Source of the DNA: Rhodococcus sp. SMB37 | GTDB taxonomy: Bacteria; Actinomycetota; Actinomycetes; Mycobacteriales; Mycobacteriaceae | DNA: 64,000 nucleotides | Direction of reading: 5' to 3' | Assembly (NCBI RefSeq): GCF_004345605.1 | Contig: NZ_SLVY01000007.1 | Location: 1 to 64,000 of the forward strand | Shown: positions 7,600 through 15,418 of the stretch, one piece after another | Position numbering within the stretch: position 1 is the first letter of the stretch | Layout: each line of letters starts with the position of its first letter | Program-made: the position numbers and the translations under genes | The notes under the pieces: model-generated | Databases searched by the model: none | Seen by the model: the letters and a program-made list of their open reading frames with translations, nothing else | Told to the model about the DNA's origin: nothing

Positions 7600-9530
7600 C
7601 GGCGTCGCATCCGCACGTAATTGCCCACCACAGCGGCACCGAGGCCGTCGAGGTCCGGCGCGACCACACGACCACCCACACGGCGTGCCATCCTGTCGAC
7701 GATCCGCGCGAGCCCGGGATCGTCGCCGAGCCGGAAGATCGTCACCTGCGCATCGATCTTCGCGAGATGGTCGAGTTCGCGCACGGTCAGCCCGAGAGTC
7801 CGTGCACTGGGCGGGTAGTCGAATGCCGCGTACCCGTCCGATTCCAGATGTGCGGTCGGTTCCCCGTCGGTGACGACGAGCACCACCGGCTGCGCGTTCG
7901 GATGACGTCGTAGATGTCTGCCGGCGAGCAACAGCGCGTGGTGGAGGTTGGTGCCCTGCTCGTAGACACCGTCCAATCCAGCGAGTTCAGGGGCCGTGAC
8001 CACCCGTGCGTGCCGGCCGAACGCGATGAGCTGCAGCGCATCACCGCGGAATCGGGTGGACACGAGGTGATTCAACGCAAGTGCGGTGCGTTTCATCGGC
8101 ACCCACCGCCCGTCCATGACCATCGAGAACGAAGTGTCGACGAGAAGCGCGACCGCAGCCTGCGCGCGCTGTTCCGTCTCGACCACTTCGACGTCCGACA
8201 CCGCCATCCGCACGGGCACGCCAGGATCGCGCAGCGTCGCATTGGTCAACGTGCGCACGACATCCCACGGTTCTGTGTCGCCGAACTCCCACGGCCGGGC
8301 CGCCCCGGTCGGTTCCCCCATCGCCCCCGCGCGCCGCGTCTCGCGCTGCCCGCCCCGCGACGAGATCCGGTTCATCACATCGCGCAGCGCGTGCTGTCCG
8401 AGTTGTCGCATGGCCTTCGGCGACAGACGCCACTGCCCGTCGGCACCGCGATCGAAGAATCCCTGCTTCTGCAGTTCCTTCTCGAGTTCGGCGAGCGTCC
8501 GCGCATCGGCGGCGGCCTCCGGACCGAGATGACGTTCAAGAGCGTCGAGATCGACGTCGTCGAGCGACGCACCCGCATACTGCTGCGACAGCTGCTCGGC
8601 GAGCTGGTCGAGTTCGGAGATCTCTTGCAGTGCTCCGGTGCCCTCACCGAGCCCCATCCTCTCGTCGCCGCGGAACCGTTGGGAACCGGTCCAGTCCTCG
8701 CCGGGACGGGCCGAGCGCAGATTGCCGTCGAGCCGGTCGAGTTGCTGCATGAGGTCCGGGGAGCCGAATGCCTGCTGGGCCAGCGCATCGAGTTCGTCGC
8801 GCTGTTCCTGCGTCAGCGAATTGCGCAGTCGCTGCGCCGCGGCGGCACGCTGCGCGAGGGAGTCGAGCAGTTCCTCGACGTTCTGCGGATTCTCCGGGAA
8901 GAAGTCGCCGTGCTCGGCCATGAACTGCTCGAAGTCTTCCGGGGTGTCCTCACCGCGGGAATGCTTGTCGAGCAGATCGTTGAGATCCGAGAGCATCTCG
9001 GCGATGCGCTGCCGGTCTTCGTCGGTCGCGCCTTCGAGCGCCTGCTTCATGCCCGCGAACCGCTGGTCGAGCATCTCCCGGCCCAGGAGGTCGCGGATCT
9101 TCTCGTAGTCCTCGCGCGCTCGGGTGCTTCGCCAGTCGTAGTCGGCCAGTTCCTGCACCGCCTGCGCCGTGGAACTCGGGAGTTCCTCCATGCGCATCTC
9201 CGAGAAGCGCGCGTCGTCGTCGAGTGCCCGCGCGAGCGTCTTCCGTTCTTCGAGGACGGCGTTGTCGAGCAGTTCGCGCACCTCCCGCAAGGTGCCGTCG
9301 AGGTTGGTGCGGTCGAGCAGCTCACGCTTACGCCGGTTCGCCTGCGCCGCAAGCTTGTCCAGGCCTCGCATGTGGCCCTGCCCGCGCCGGAGCAGCTCGC
9401 GCAACGCCTGCCGCGGCGAACTGCCCGCGAGGACGTCGTCGCCGATCGACGCGAGGGCATCGCGAAGGTCCACCGGAGGGGCGAGTGGATCACCACCGTG
9501 ATAAGGACCGTAGCGAGCTGCCCTGCTCAT
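7593..9530 (-). CDS. VWA domain protein, partner of a MoxR/chelatase-type AAA ATPase
   Basis: A 645-residue protein homologous by position and content to M. tuberculosis Rv0959. Residues 1-420 are charged, helical and low in recognisable domains. The C-terminal von Willebrand A domain carries a complete metal-ion-dependent adhesion site: DTSFSM (about residue 454), TNL and DGEP. AAA ATPases of the MoxR/magnesium-chelatase type pair with VWA proteins to remodel or load metals into client proteins. The ATPase gene is immediately upstream (TGATG overlap), so the products probably form one complex. The client is unknown. Cytoplasmic: no signal or membrane segment. Confidence 0.9.
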   Translation of the reverse strand: MSRAARYGPYHGGDPLAPPVDLRDALASIGDDVLAGSSPRQALRELLRRGQGHMRGLDKLAAQANRRKRELLDRTNLDGTLREVRELLDNAVLEERKTLARALDDDARFSEMRMEELPSSTAQAVQELADYDWRSTRAREDYEKIRDLLGREMLDQRFAGMKQALEGATDEDRQRIAEMLSDLNDLLDKHSRGEDTPEDFEQFMAEHGDFFPENPQNVEELLDSLAQRAAAAQRLRNSLTQEQRDELDALAQQAFGSPDLMQQLDRLDGNLRSARPGEDWTGSQRFRGDERMGLGEGTGALQEISELDQLAEQLSQQYAGASLDDVDLDALERHLGPEAAADARTLAELEKELQKQGFFDRGADGQWRLSPKAMRQLGQHALRDVMNRISSRGGQRETRRAGAMGEPTGAARPWEFGDTEPWDVVRTLTNATLRDPGVPVRMAVSDVEVVETEQRAQAAVALLVDTSFSMVMDGRWVPMKRTALALNHLVSTRFRGDALQLIAFGRHARVVTAPELAGLDGVYEQGTNLHHALLLAGRHLRRHPNAQPVVLVVTDGEPTAHLESDGYAAFDYPPSARTLGLTVRELDHLAKIDAQVTIFRLGDDPGLARIVDRMARRVGGRVVAPDLDGLGAAVVGNYVRMRRRS

Positions 9531-10915
9531 CAGGAATACACCGCCGCGCCGTCGTCGCCCGTGTCCTTGGAGATGCGCCGCGCCAGGTAGAGCCCCTCGA
9601 GTGCAAACTCGATCGCTGAGGCGCGGGTACCGGGATCGCTCGCGCCGAGGCGGTCGGCGATGTCGTCGAGCACGGGCAGTTCGGGAAGTTCGTCGAGCAG
9701 CACCTTCGCGGTGATCCGCTCCCCCGTGACCACAGGCTCGCCCTGCTCGACGGCCGCAACGAGCGGTGCGAGGTCGATGCCGGCCAGGCGAGCACGGGCG
9801 GTCTCGGCGGTCGCGCGCCGCAGCAGGTGGTCGAGGACCTCGAATTCTCGCCCCTCCTCTCCGGACTCGAATTCGACCTTGCCGCGCAATACTTCGACGA
9901 CGGTGCCGAGATCGACCGGACGCGCCACCGGATCGTCCTCCCCCAGCACCGCGCCGCGGCGCACGGCAGAAGCGGCGACGGTCTCGGCCCCCGCGACCGC
10001 GAACCGCGCCGAGACACCGGACCGTTGATCGACCGACGTCGACTCGCGCAGCAGCCTGGTGAAGCGCGCGAGGATCTCGAGCAGGAAACCGGGAACACGG
10101 GACTGCAGTTCGGCCTCCTGCCGGATCACCGCGATCTCGTCGTCGAGTTCCATCGGGTAGTGCGTACGGATCTCCGCACCGAAGCGGTCTTTGAGCGGGG
10201 TGATGATGCGTCCGCGGTTCGTGTAGTCCTCGGGGTTGGCGCTCGCGACGAGCAGCACGTCCAGCGGCAGCCTGATGGTGTATCCGCGCACTTGGATGTC
10301 GCGTTCCTCCATGACGTTCAACAGCGACACCTGGATGCGTTCGGCGAGGTCGGGAAGCTCGTTGACGGCGACGATGCCGCGGTGCGACCTCGGCACGAGA
10401 CCGAAATGGATGGTCTCGGGGTCGCCGAGGCTACGCCCCTCCGCGACCTTGACCGGGTCGACGTCGCCCACGAGGTCGGCGACGGATGTGTCCGGAGTGG
10501 CCAGCTTCTCCGCGTAACGCTCGCTGCGGTGCCGCCACGCGACGGGCAGGTCGTCGCCGAGTTCGGCCGCGCGCCGGATCGACGCGGGTGTGATCGGCTC
10601 ATACGGGTGTTCGCCCAGCTCCGACCCCGCGATCACGGGTGTCCATTCGTCGAGGAGCAGCGGCAGGGTACGCAGTAGGCGGGTCTTGCCCTGGCCTCGC
10701 TCACCGAGCAGCACCACGTCGTGTCCGGCGAGCAACGCCCGCTCGAGCTGCGGGACCACCGTCTCGTCGAATCCGACGATTCCTGGCCACGGATCGGTGC
10801 CGTCGCGCAGGGCGGTGAGCAGATTCTGCCTGATCTCGTCCTTGACGGAACGCTGCACGTGTCCGGACGCGCGCAGAGCAGCGAGAGTGGACGGGCGGGA
10901 TGAGAGTGACGTCAC
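9530..10915 (-). CDS. MoxR/Mg-chelatase-type AAA+ ATPase
   Basis: A 461-residue AAA+ ATPase, counterpart of Rv0958. Walker A is GERGQGKTRLL (about residue 65), a Walker B-like segment is GIVAVNELPDL, and sensor 1 is ASANPED. A helical C-terminal lid follows. I chose the GTG at 10915 (VTSLSSRPS) because conserved sequence begins there; the open frame further upstream runs antisense to the DUF4126 gene. First gene of a two-gene unit with the VWA protein, divergent from the DUF4126 gene. Confidence 0.9.
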   Translation of the reverse strand: MTSLSSRPSTLAALRASGHVQRSVKDEIRQNLLTALRDGTDPWPGIVGFDETVVPQLERALLAGHDVVLLGERGQGKTRLLRTLPLLLDEWTPVIAGSELGEHPYEPITPASIRRAAELGDDLPVAWRHRSERYAEKLATPDTSVADLVGDVDPVKVAEGRSLGDPETIHFGLVPRSHRGIVAVNELPDLAERIQVSLLNVMEERDIQVRGYTIRLPLDVLLVASANPEDYTNRGRIITPLKDRFGAEIRTHYPMELDDEIAVIRQEAELQSRVPGFLLEILARFTRLLRESTSVDQRSGVSARFAVAGAETVAASAVRRGAVLGEDDPVARPVDLGTVVEVLRGKVEFESGEEGREFEVLDHLLRRATAETARARLAGIDLAPLVAAVEQGEPVVTGERITAKVLLDELPELPVLDDIADRLGASDPGTRASAIEFALEGLYLARRISKDTGDDGAAVYS

Positions 10916-11014
10916 CCCACCAAAGGTACGACCGTCGCGACGATTCGGCACCCCCTCGCGAATCGGGCGCGCGAATGGACGGCAACGTGGGGCGCCGCGC
11001 ATACACTTCCGCTC

Positions 11015-11596
11015 ATGGACACCTGGCTCCTGGCGGTGCTGCTCGGGCTCGGCCTGGCCGCCGCGACCGGGTTGCGCACGTTCCTCCCTCTGCTGATGTT
11101 GAGCGCGGCCGTGCACTTCGAATTGTTCGGAATCGTCGTGGGTGAGTCGATGCAGTGGGTCGGTTCCACGGCGGCGCTCATCGCGTTGGCGATCGCGACG
11201 GCCGCGGAGGTGCTTGCCGATCTGATCCCACTCGTCGACAACGCGTTGTCTCTGGTCGGTACAGTCGCCCGTCCGATCGCGGGTGCGCTGGTGGCGTGGG
11301 CAGCGTTCAGCGAGCTCGATCCGACGTGGGCGGCGATCGCCGGGATCGTGGTGGGCGCGCCCACGGCGCTCGCGGTGAGTACCGCGCAGACCGGAACCCG
11401 CGCCGTGAGTACCGCCACAACCGCGGGCGTCGGCAACCCCGTGTTGTCGGTGATCGACAGCACCGCGTCGTTCGTGACTTCGCTGATCGCGCTGGTCGTG
11501 CCGCTGTTGGTGATTCCTCTGTTGATCTTGTTCGGTTGGCTCGGGTTCAAGGGATACGCCCGGATGCGGCGCGCGCGCCGCGCAGTACAGGCCTGA
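11015..11596 (+). CDS. DUF4126-type membrane protein
   Basis: A 193-residue membrane protein with five or six helices. The glycine-rich opening LLGLGLAAATGLRTFLPLL and the segment AEVLADLIPLVDNALSLVG match the DUF4126 family as I know it. Function is unknown. It ends in a basic tail (ARMRRARRAVQA). Divergent from the AAA ATPase gene, with a 99-bp shared upstream region, and followed 38 bp later by a hydrolase gene. Confidence 0.75.
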   Translation: MDTWLLAVLLGLGLAAATGLRTFLPLLMLSAAVHFELFGIVVGESMQWVGSTAALIALAIATAAEVLADLIPLVDNALSLVGTVARPIAGALVAWAAFSELDPTWAAIAGIVVGAPTALAVSTAQTGTRAVSTATTAGVGNPVLSVIDSTASFVTSLIALVVPLLVIPLLILFGWLGFKGYARMRRARRAVQA

Positions 11597-11634
11597 GTGT
11601 CCGCAAGGTCCGGTCCTTCTGATAGACAAATGAC

Positions 11635-12606
11635 ATGTCGGACACCGAGATCACCTTTTCCAGCGGCGATGTGACCCTGCACGGCAGCATGCGCATCCCC
11701 GTCTCGATCAAGGGAGCGGTACCGGCGGTCCTGTTACTCGCGGGCAGCGGACCCACCGATCGCAACGGCGACAGCGCCCTGCTCCCGGGAAATATCGGCA
11801 CTCTCCGGCACCTCGCCGACGTCCTCGAAGACAACGGTTTCGCGAGCCTGCGCTATGACAAGCTCGGCAGCGGCACCACGGGCCTGGGCCCCTACGATGT
11901 CGAGGACGTCGCCGATCTCGGGTTCTCGACGTTCATCGATGCCGCCTCCGACGCACTGGCCTTCCTCGCGAAGCAACGCGGCGTGGACGCATCGCGGATG
12001 TACGTCGTCGGGCACAGTGAGGGCGCACTGATCGCGTTGTCGCTCGCGCAGGACAGCGCCCGAACCGAACACGACATCAAGGGCCTCGGCTTGATCGAGC
12101 CGCTGGCTGTGCGCCTGCTGGATCTGCTCACCGCACAGATCGACGCCCAACTCGACGCCGTGGTGTCCGCGCGGCAGCTACCCGTGCAGATCGCCGACGA
12201 ACTGCGTGTCGCGCTGGCGGGTGCGGTCGAGTCACTGCGCGCCGACGGCACACTGAGCGACAACCTTCCCGAGCCGCTGCGCAACGCGGGGCTCGTCTCG
12301 GCCAACGCCAAGGCGCTCGCCGAAGAAGACGCGCTCGATCCGCGAATGCTGGCCGCGCAGGTCGACGGCAACCTTCCGGTCCTCACGACCGTCTCGTCGA
12401 AGGACATCCAGGTCCGCATCGAGGACGTCGACTCGCTCGACTCCGCGCTGGTGCACACCCGGCTGACCTCGCTTCGCATGCAGCGCACCAATCACGTTCT
12501 CAAGGACGTCGGCGACCAGCAGTCCACCGGTTCCGACTACGTCGCCGACCTGCCGTACTCCCAAGAGTTCACCTCCGGTTTCCAGAAGTGGGTCGGATCC
12601 CTCTGA
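11635..12606 (+). CDS. Alpha/beta hydrolase (YqiA/dienelactone-hydrolase-like)
   Basis: A 323-residue cytoplasmic alpha/beta hydrolase. The oxyanion-hole region is LAGSGPTDRNGD (residues 35-46), the nucleophile elbow is VGHSEGA (about residue 127), and a late histidine lies in the TNHVLKD segment (about 286). A helical insertion between about 160 and 250 probably forms the lid. The opening GSGPTDRNG resembles secreted esterases related to serine aminopeptidase S33, but no signal peptide is seen. Substrate unknown. Start is the first ATG after the DUF4126 gene. Confidence 0.8.
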   Translation: MSDTEITFSSGDVTLHGSMRIPVSIKGAVPAVLLLAGSGPTDRNGDSALLPGNIGTLRHLADVLEDNGFASLRYDKLGSGTTGLGPYDVEDVADLGFSTFIDAASDALAFLAKQRGVDASRMYVVGHSEGALIALSLAQDSARTEHDIKGLGLIEPLAVRLLDLLTAQIDAQLDAVVSARQLPVQIADELRVALAGAVESLRADGTLSDNLPEPLRNAGLVSANAKALAEEDALDPRMLAAQVDGNLPVLTTVSSKDIQVRIEDVDSLDSALVHTRLTSLRMQRTNHVLKDVGDQQSTGSDYVADLPYSQEFTSGFQKWVGSL

Positions 12607-12709
12607 CCTGCATCCATGCGTCCGGCGGGAAATCTCAGATGTCGCTTTCGCGTCGATAGTGTATTGTCTTCCGTTAACCCGCTGGAGCACACAAGAAAGG
12701 TACGGTCCG

Positions 12710-12799
12710 ATGCGTATTCAGTATCAGTTCTGTAAGCGCCGCTCCGTACCGTTCGCGTTCTTCCACTCCCACGTAGCCCCGCGGCAACCCCGAGAATAG
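12710..12799 (+). CDS. Leader-peptide ORF (29 residues) of an attenuator-like region
   Basis: A short ORF not linked to any known family. It starts with ATG 9 bases after a good ribosome-binding site (AAGAAAGG, 12693-12700). The product begins MRIQYQFCKRRSVPFAFF and is rich in Phe (4), Arg (5) and His. Its stop codon lies inside the first of two consecutive hairpins, the second of which is a classic intrinsic terminator. That layout is what translation-dependent attenuators look like. The Phe cluster FAFF could be a sensing block, or ribosome stalling by an antibiotic could be the signal. No protein function is implied. Confidence 0.6.
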   Translation: MRIQYQFCKRRSVPFAFFHSHVAPRQPRE

Positions 12800-12822
12800 A
12801 GTCCTCGACGACTCGCCTCTCG
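12791..12822 (+). promoter_or_regulatory. Candidate pre-terminator hairpin overlapping the leader stop codon
   Basis: Nested complementary segments CGAGA/TCTCG and GAGTC/GACTC form a stem with a small internal loop that includes the leader ORF's stop codon. It directly abuts the terminator stem. A ribosome finishing the leader would melt it, whereas one stalled earlier would not, which is the usual geometry of an attenuator. Confidence 0.45.
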
Positions 12823-12859
12823 GGCACCCGGGCACATCGCCCCGGGTGCCTTTTTCTTT
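12823..12859 (+). terminator. Intrinsic terminator between the leader ORF and the 76-residue gene
   Basis: A perfect 10-bp stem (GGCACCCGGG / CCCGGGTGCC), an 8-base loop and a T-tract (TTTTTCTTT). Rho-independent terminators this clean are rare in high-GC actinobacteria. It lies after the leader ORF and before the ribosome-binding site of the next gene, so transcription of that gene must either read through it or begin downstream in the 21 bases left. Confidence 0.88.
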
Positions 12860-12880
12860 ACCTTCCGACAGGAGAACACC

Positions 12881-13111
12881 ATGAAATTCCGACTCACGCC
12901 CAGGGGCGAGATCCCGAAGGATCTGCCCGACGATCTGACCGGCCACGCCATCACGATCGACCTCAGCCACGTCGACGCCGAAAAGGGCGCCGAAGCCGCG
13001 GTTCTCATCCGCAAGCTGCTCGACCGCGGCGCTGCCCGCCTGGTCATCGCCGACGACCGCGGCGTCCTCGACGCCCCCGCACAGCGCACCGCCCACCCGC
13101 AAGCCGCCTGA
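12881..13111 (+). CDS. Small hypothetical protein downstream of an attenuator
   Basis: A 76-residue protein I cannot assign to a family. It begins MKFRLTPRGEIPKDLPDD and has an alternating pattern suggesting a small alpha/beta fold (HAITIDLSHVD, then a helix VLIRKLLDRGAARLVIADD), ending in a loose tail. A strong ribosome-binding site (ACAGGAGAA) sits at the right distance from the ATG. Expression is presumably controlled by the terminator directly upstream. No signal peptide or membrane segment. It is convergent with purH. Confidence 0.7.
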   Translation: MKFRLTPRGEIPKDLPDDLTGHAITIDLSHVDAEKGAEAAVLIRKLLDRGAARLVIADDRGVLDAPAQRTAHPQAA

Positions 13112-13167
13112 ACAGCAGCAACTGCGAGTGGGCGGTAGCCCTGCGAGAAGACCCGCTCAGCTCGGGA

Positions 13168-14730
13168 TCAGTGCGCGAAGTGGCGCGCGCCCGTCAGGTA
13201 CAGCGTGACGCCAGCCTCGCGAGCAGCGTCGATGACCTCGTTGTCGCGCACCGATCCACCCGGCTGCACCACGGCCTTGACGCCCGCTTCGGTCAGAACC
13301 TGCAGGCCGTCCGCGAACGGGAAGAACGCGTCGGACGCCGCAACGGAACCGACGACACGGTCGCCGGCGCGGGTCACCGCGAGCCGCGACGAGTCGACCC
13401 GGTTGACCTGGCCCATGCCGACACCGATGGTCGCGCCACCTGACACCAGCAGGATCGCGTTCGACTTCACGGCACGCACCGTGCGCCACGCGAACTCGAG
13501 ATCGCGCAGAGTCGCCTCGTCCGCGGGGACACCGCACGCGAGCTGCCAGTTGGCGGGCGAATCTCCCTCGGCCGTGATCTCGTCGCGCTCCTGCAGAAGC
13601 AGACCACCGGAGATCTGACGCATCTCGATCTGCGCCGACTTCGGTGAGTCCGCGCGCAGGATGCGGATGTTCTTCTTACGTGAGAGCACCTCGACGGCAC
13701 CGTCGGCGTACGACGGGGCGATGATGACCTCGGTGAAGATCTCGGCGACCTGCTCGGCCATCTTCACGCTCACCTCGCGGTTCGCGGCGATCACACCACC
13801 GAACGCCGACACCGGATCGCACTCGTGGGCATTGCGGTGCGCTGCGGCGATGTCGTCGGCGATCGCGATGCCACACGGGTTGGCGTGCTTGATGATTGCG
13901 ACGCACGGCTCGCTGTGGTCGTGCGCAGCCCGCCACGCAGCGTCGGCGTCCTGGTAGTTGTTGTACGACATTTCCTTGCCGTGGAACTGTTCGGCCTGCG
14001 CCAGTCCGGGCTCGCCACCCTGGGACACGTACAGTGCGGCAGCCTGGTGCGGGTTCTCGCCGTAACGCAGCACGTTCGAACGGGTCCACGTGGCACCGGC
14101 CCACGCCGGGAACTGCGACTGCTCTTCCTGGTCGGCTGCATAACCGCTGTTCATCCAGCTCGCGACCGCGACGTCGTATGCGGCGGTGTGCTGGAAGGCC
14201 TGGGCCGCAAGACGCTTGCGCTGCGCCAGCGTGAATCCGCCACCATTGACGGACTCGAGGACGTCACCGTAGGCGGCGGGGTCGACGACCACCGCGACCG
14301 ACGGGTGGTTCTTCGCAGCGGCACGCACCATGGACGGGCCGCCGATGTCGATCTGCTCTACGCACTCGTCGGGGGTCGCGCCCGAGGCCACGGTCTGTGT
14401 GAACGGGTACAGGTTTACGATCACCAGCTCGAACGCCTCGATACCGAGATCGGCGATCTGGTCGAGATGGTCCTGCTTGCGAGTATCGGCAAGGATGCCG
14501 GCATGCACGCGCGGGTGCAGCGTCTTGACGCGACCTTCGAGGCATTCGGGGAACCCGGTGAGCTCCTCGACGCGGGTCACGGGCACGCCTGCTCCGGCGA
14601 TCGTCGCGGCGGTAGAGCCGGTGGACACCAGTTCGACGCCCGCGTCGTGCAGGCCACTCGCCAGCTCGACCAGTCCGCTCTTGTCGTAGACGCTGACCAG
14701 TGCGCGGCGCACAGTCTTACGTTCGGTCAC
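13168..14730 (-). CDS. purH: Bifunctional AICAR transformylase / IMP cyclohydrolase
   Basis: A 520-residue enzyme catalysing the last two steps of de novo purine synthesis: formylation of AICAR with 10-formyl-THF and ring closure to IMP. The N-terminal cyclohydrolase domain (about 1-200) carries [15 protein letters not shown] and the HPRVHAGIL segment. The transformylase domain carries the catalytic Lys-His pair in IKHANPCG and the closing [14 protein letters not shown] segment. Full length. Its start overlaps the end of purN by 14 bases, giving a purN-purH operon as in M. tuberculosis (Rv0956-Rv0957). Confidence 0.97.
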   Translation of the reverse strand: MTERKTVRRALVSVYDKSGLVELASGLHDAGVELVSTGSTAATIAGAGVPVTRVEELTGFPECLEGRVKTLHPRVHAGILADTRKQDHLDQIADLGIEAFELVIVNLYPFTQTVASGATPDECVEQIDIGGPSMVRAAAKNHPSVAVVVDPAAYGDVLESVNGGGFTLAQRKRLAAQAFQHTAAYDVAVASWMNSGYAADQEEQSQFPAWAGATWTRSNVLRYGENPHQAAALYVSQGGEPGLAQAEQFHGKEMSYNNYQDADAAWRAAHDHSEPCVAIIKHANPCGIAIADDIAAAHRNAHECDPVSAFGGVIAANREVSVKMAEQVAEIFTEVIIAPSYADGAVEVLSRKKNIRILRADSPKSAQIEMRQISGGLLLQERDEITAEGDSPANWQLACGVPADEATLRDLEFAWRTVRAVKSNAILLVSGGATIGVGMGQVNRVDSSRLAVTRAGDRVVGSVAASDAFFPFADGLQVLTEAGVKAVVQPGGSVRDNEVIDAAREAGVTLYLTGARHFAH

Positions 14731-15364
14731 TGGGGATCACGGCCTTTCGTCCATCGGATACAACTCCACGGGTCGCGACGGCGGCGACAACGTCGACCAG
14801 CAAGCGTCGTTCCACAACCTTGATGCGTTCGTGCAGGGCAGCCTCGTCGTCGCCGTCGAGGACCGGCACGGGTTCCTGCGCAAGAATCGGCCCGGTGTCG
14901 ACACCACCGTCGACGAGGTGCACGGTCGAACCGGTGACCTTCACGCCGTACGCCAGCGCGTCGGGAACAGCGTGCGCACCGGGGAACGACGGCAGCAGAG
15001 CCGGGTGCGTGTTGATGATCCGCCCACCGAATCGCTCGAGGAACGCGGTACCGAGGATCTTCATGAATCCTGCGGTGACGATGAGGTCGGGTTCGTGTTT
15101 CGCGACGGCGTCGGTGAGGGCGCGATCCCACTCACCGCGGTCGGCGTAGTCGCGCAGCGCAACCTTGAACTGCGAAATCCCTGAAGCGTCGGCGTGCTCC
15201 TGCGCGGCGCACACGCGGTCGACGCCGACTGCGACGATCCGCGCGGGATACCCGTCGGTGCGGGCCGCGTCGAGGAGCGAATACAGCAGACTTCCCGTGC
15301 CCGAAGCGAGCACGACGATCCGCGCGGGTGCGGTGGGCGGCAGCTGGTCACGCGAGGCAGTCAG
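14717..15364 (-). CDS. purN: Phosphoribosylglycinamide formyltransferase, probable CTG start
   Basis: PurN transfers a formyl group from 10-formyl-THF to GAR in purine synthesis. Motifs: the phosphate-binding loop [10 protein letters not shown], the catalytic region [14 protein letters not shown] with [12 protein letters not shown] (N, H), and the conserved D of GVDTGPI. The only in-frame ATG/GTG option at 15313 would give MLASGTGS, deleting the first beta strand (RIVV) that every PurN has. A CTG at 15364 preceded by GGAG at 7-base spacing gives a 215-residue protein starting (M)[22 protein letters not shown] therefore annotate CTG. Upstream gene is the PerM-like membrane protein. Confidence 0.9.
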   Translation of the reverse strand: MTASRDQLPPTAPARIVVLASGTGSLLYSLLDAARTDGYPARIVAVGVDRVCAAQEHADASGISQFKVALRDYADRGEWDRALTDAVAKHEPDLIVTAGFMKILGTAFLERFGGRIINTHPALLPSFPGAHAVPDALAYGVKVTGSTVHLVDGGVDTGPILAQEPVPVLDGDDEAALHERIKVVERRLLVDVVAAVATRGVVSDGRKAVIPSDRT

Positions 15365-15418
15365 CGCTCTACTCCTGGAACTCGAGGGGGCAGGCCGGTG
15401 AGGCGGCCGCCTCAGACA

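Noticed and set aside
12823-12859. The terminator as simple end of the upstream hydrolase gene
   Set aside because: It lies 217 bases after that gene's stop, beyond an intervening ORF with its own ribosome-binding site, so a leader/attenuator role fits better.
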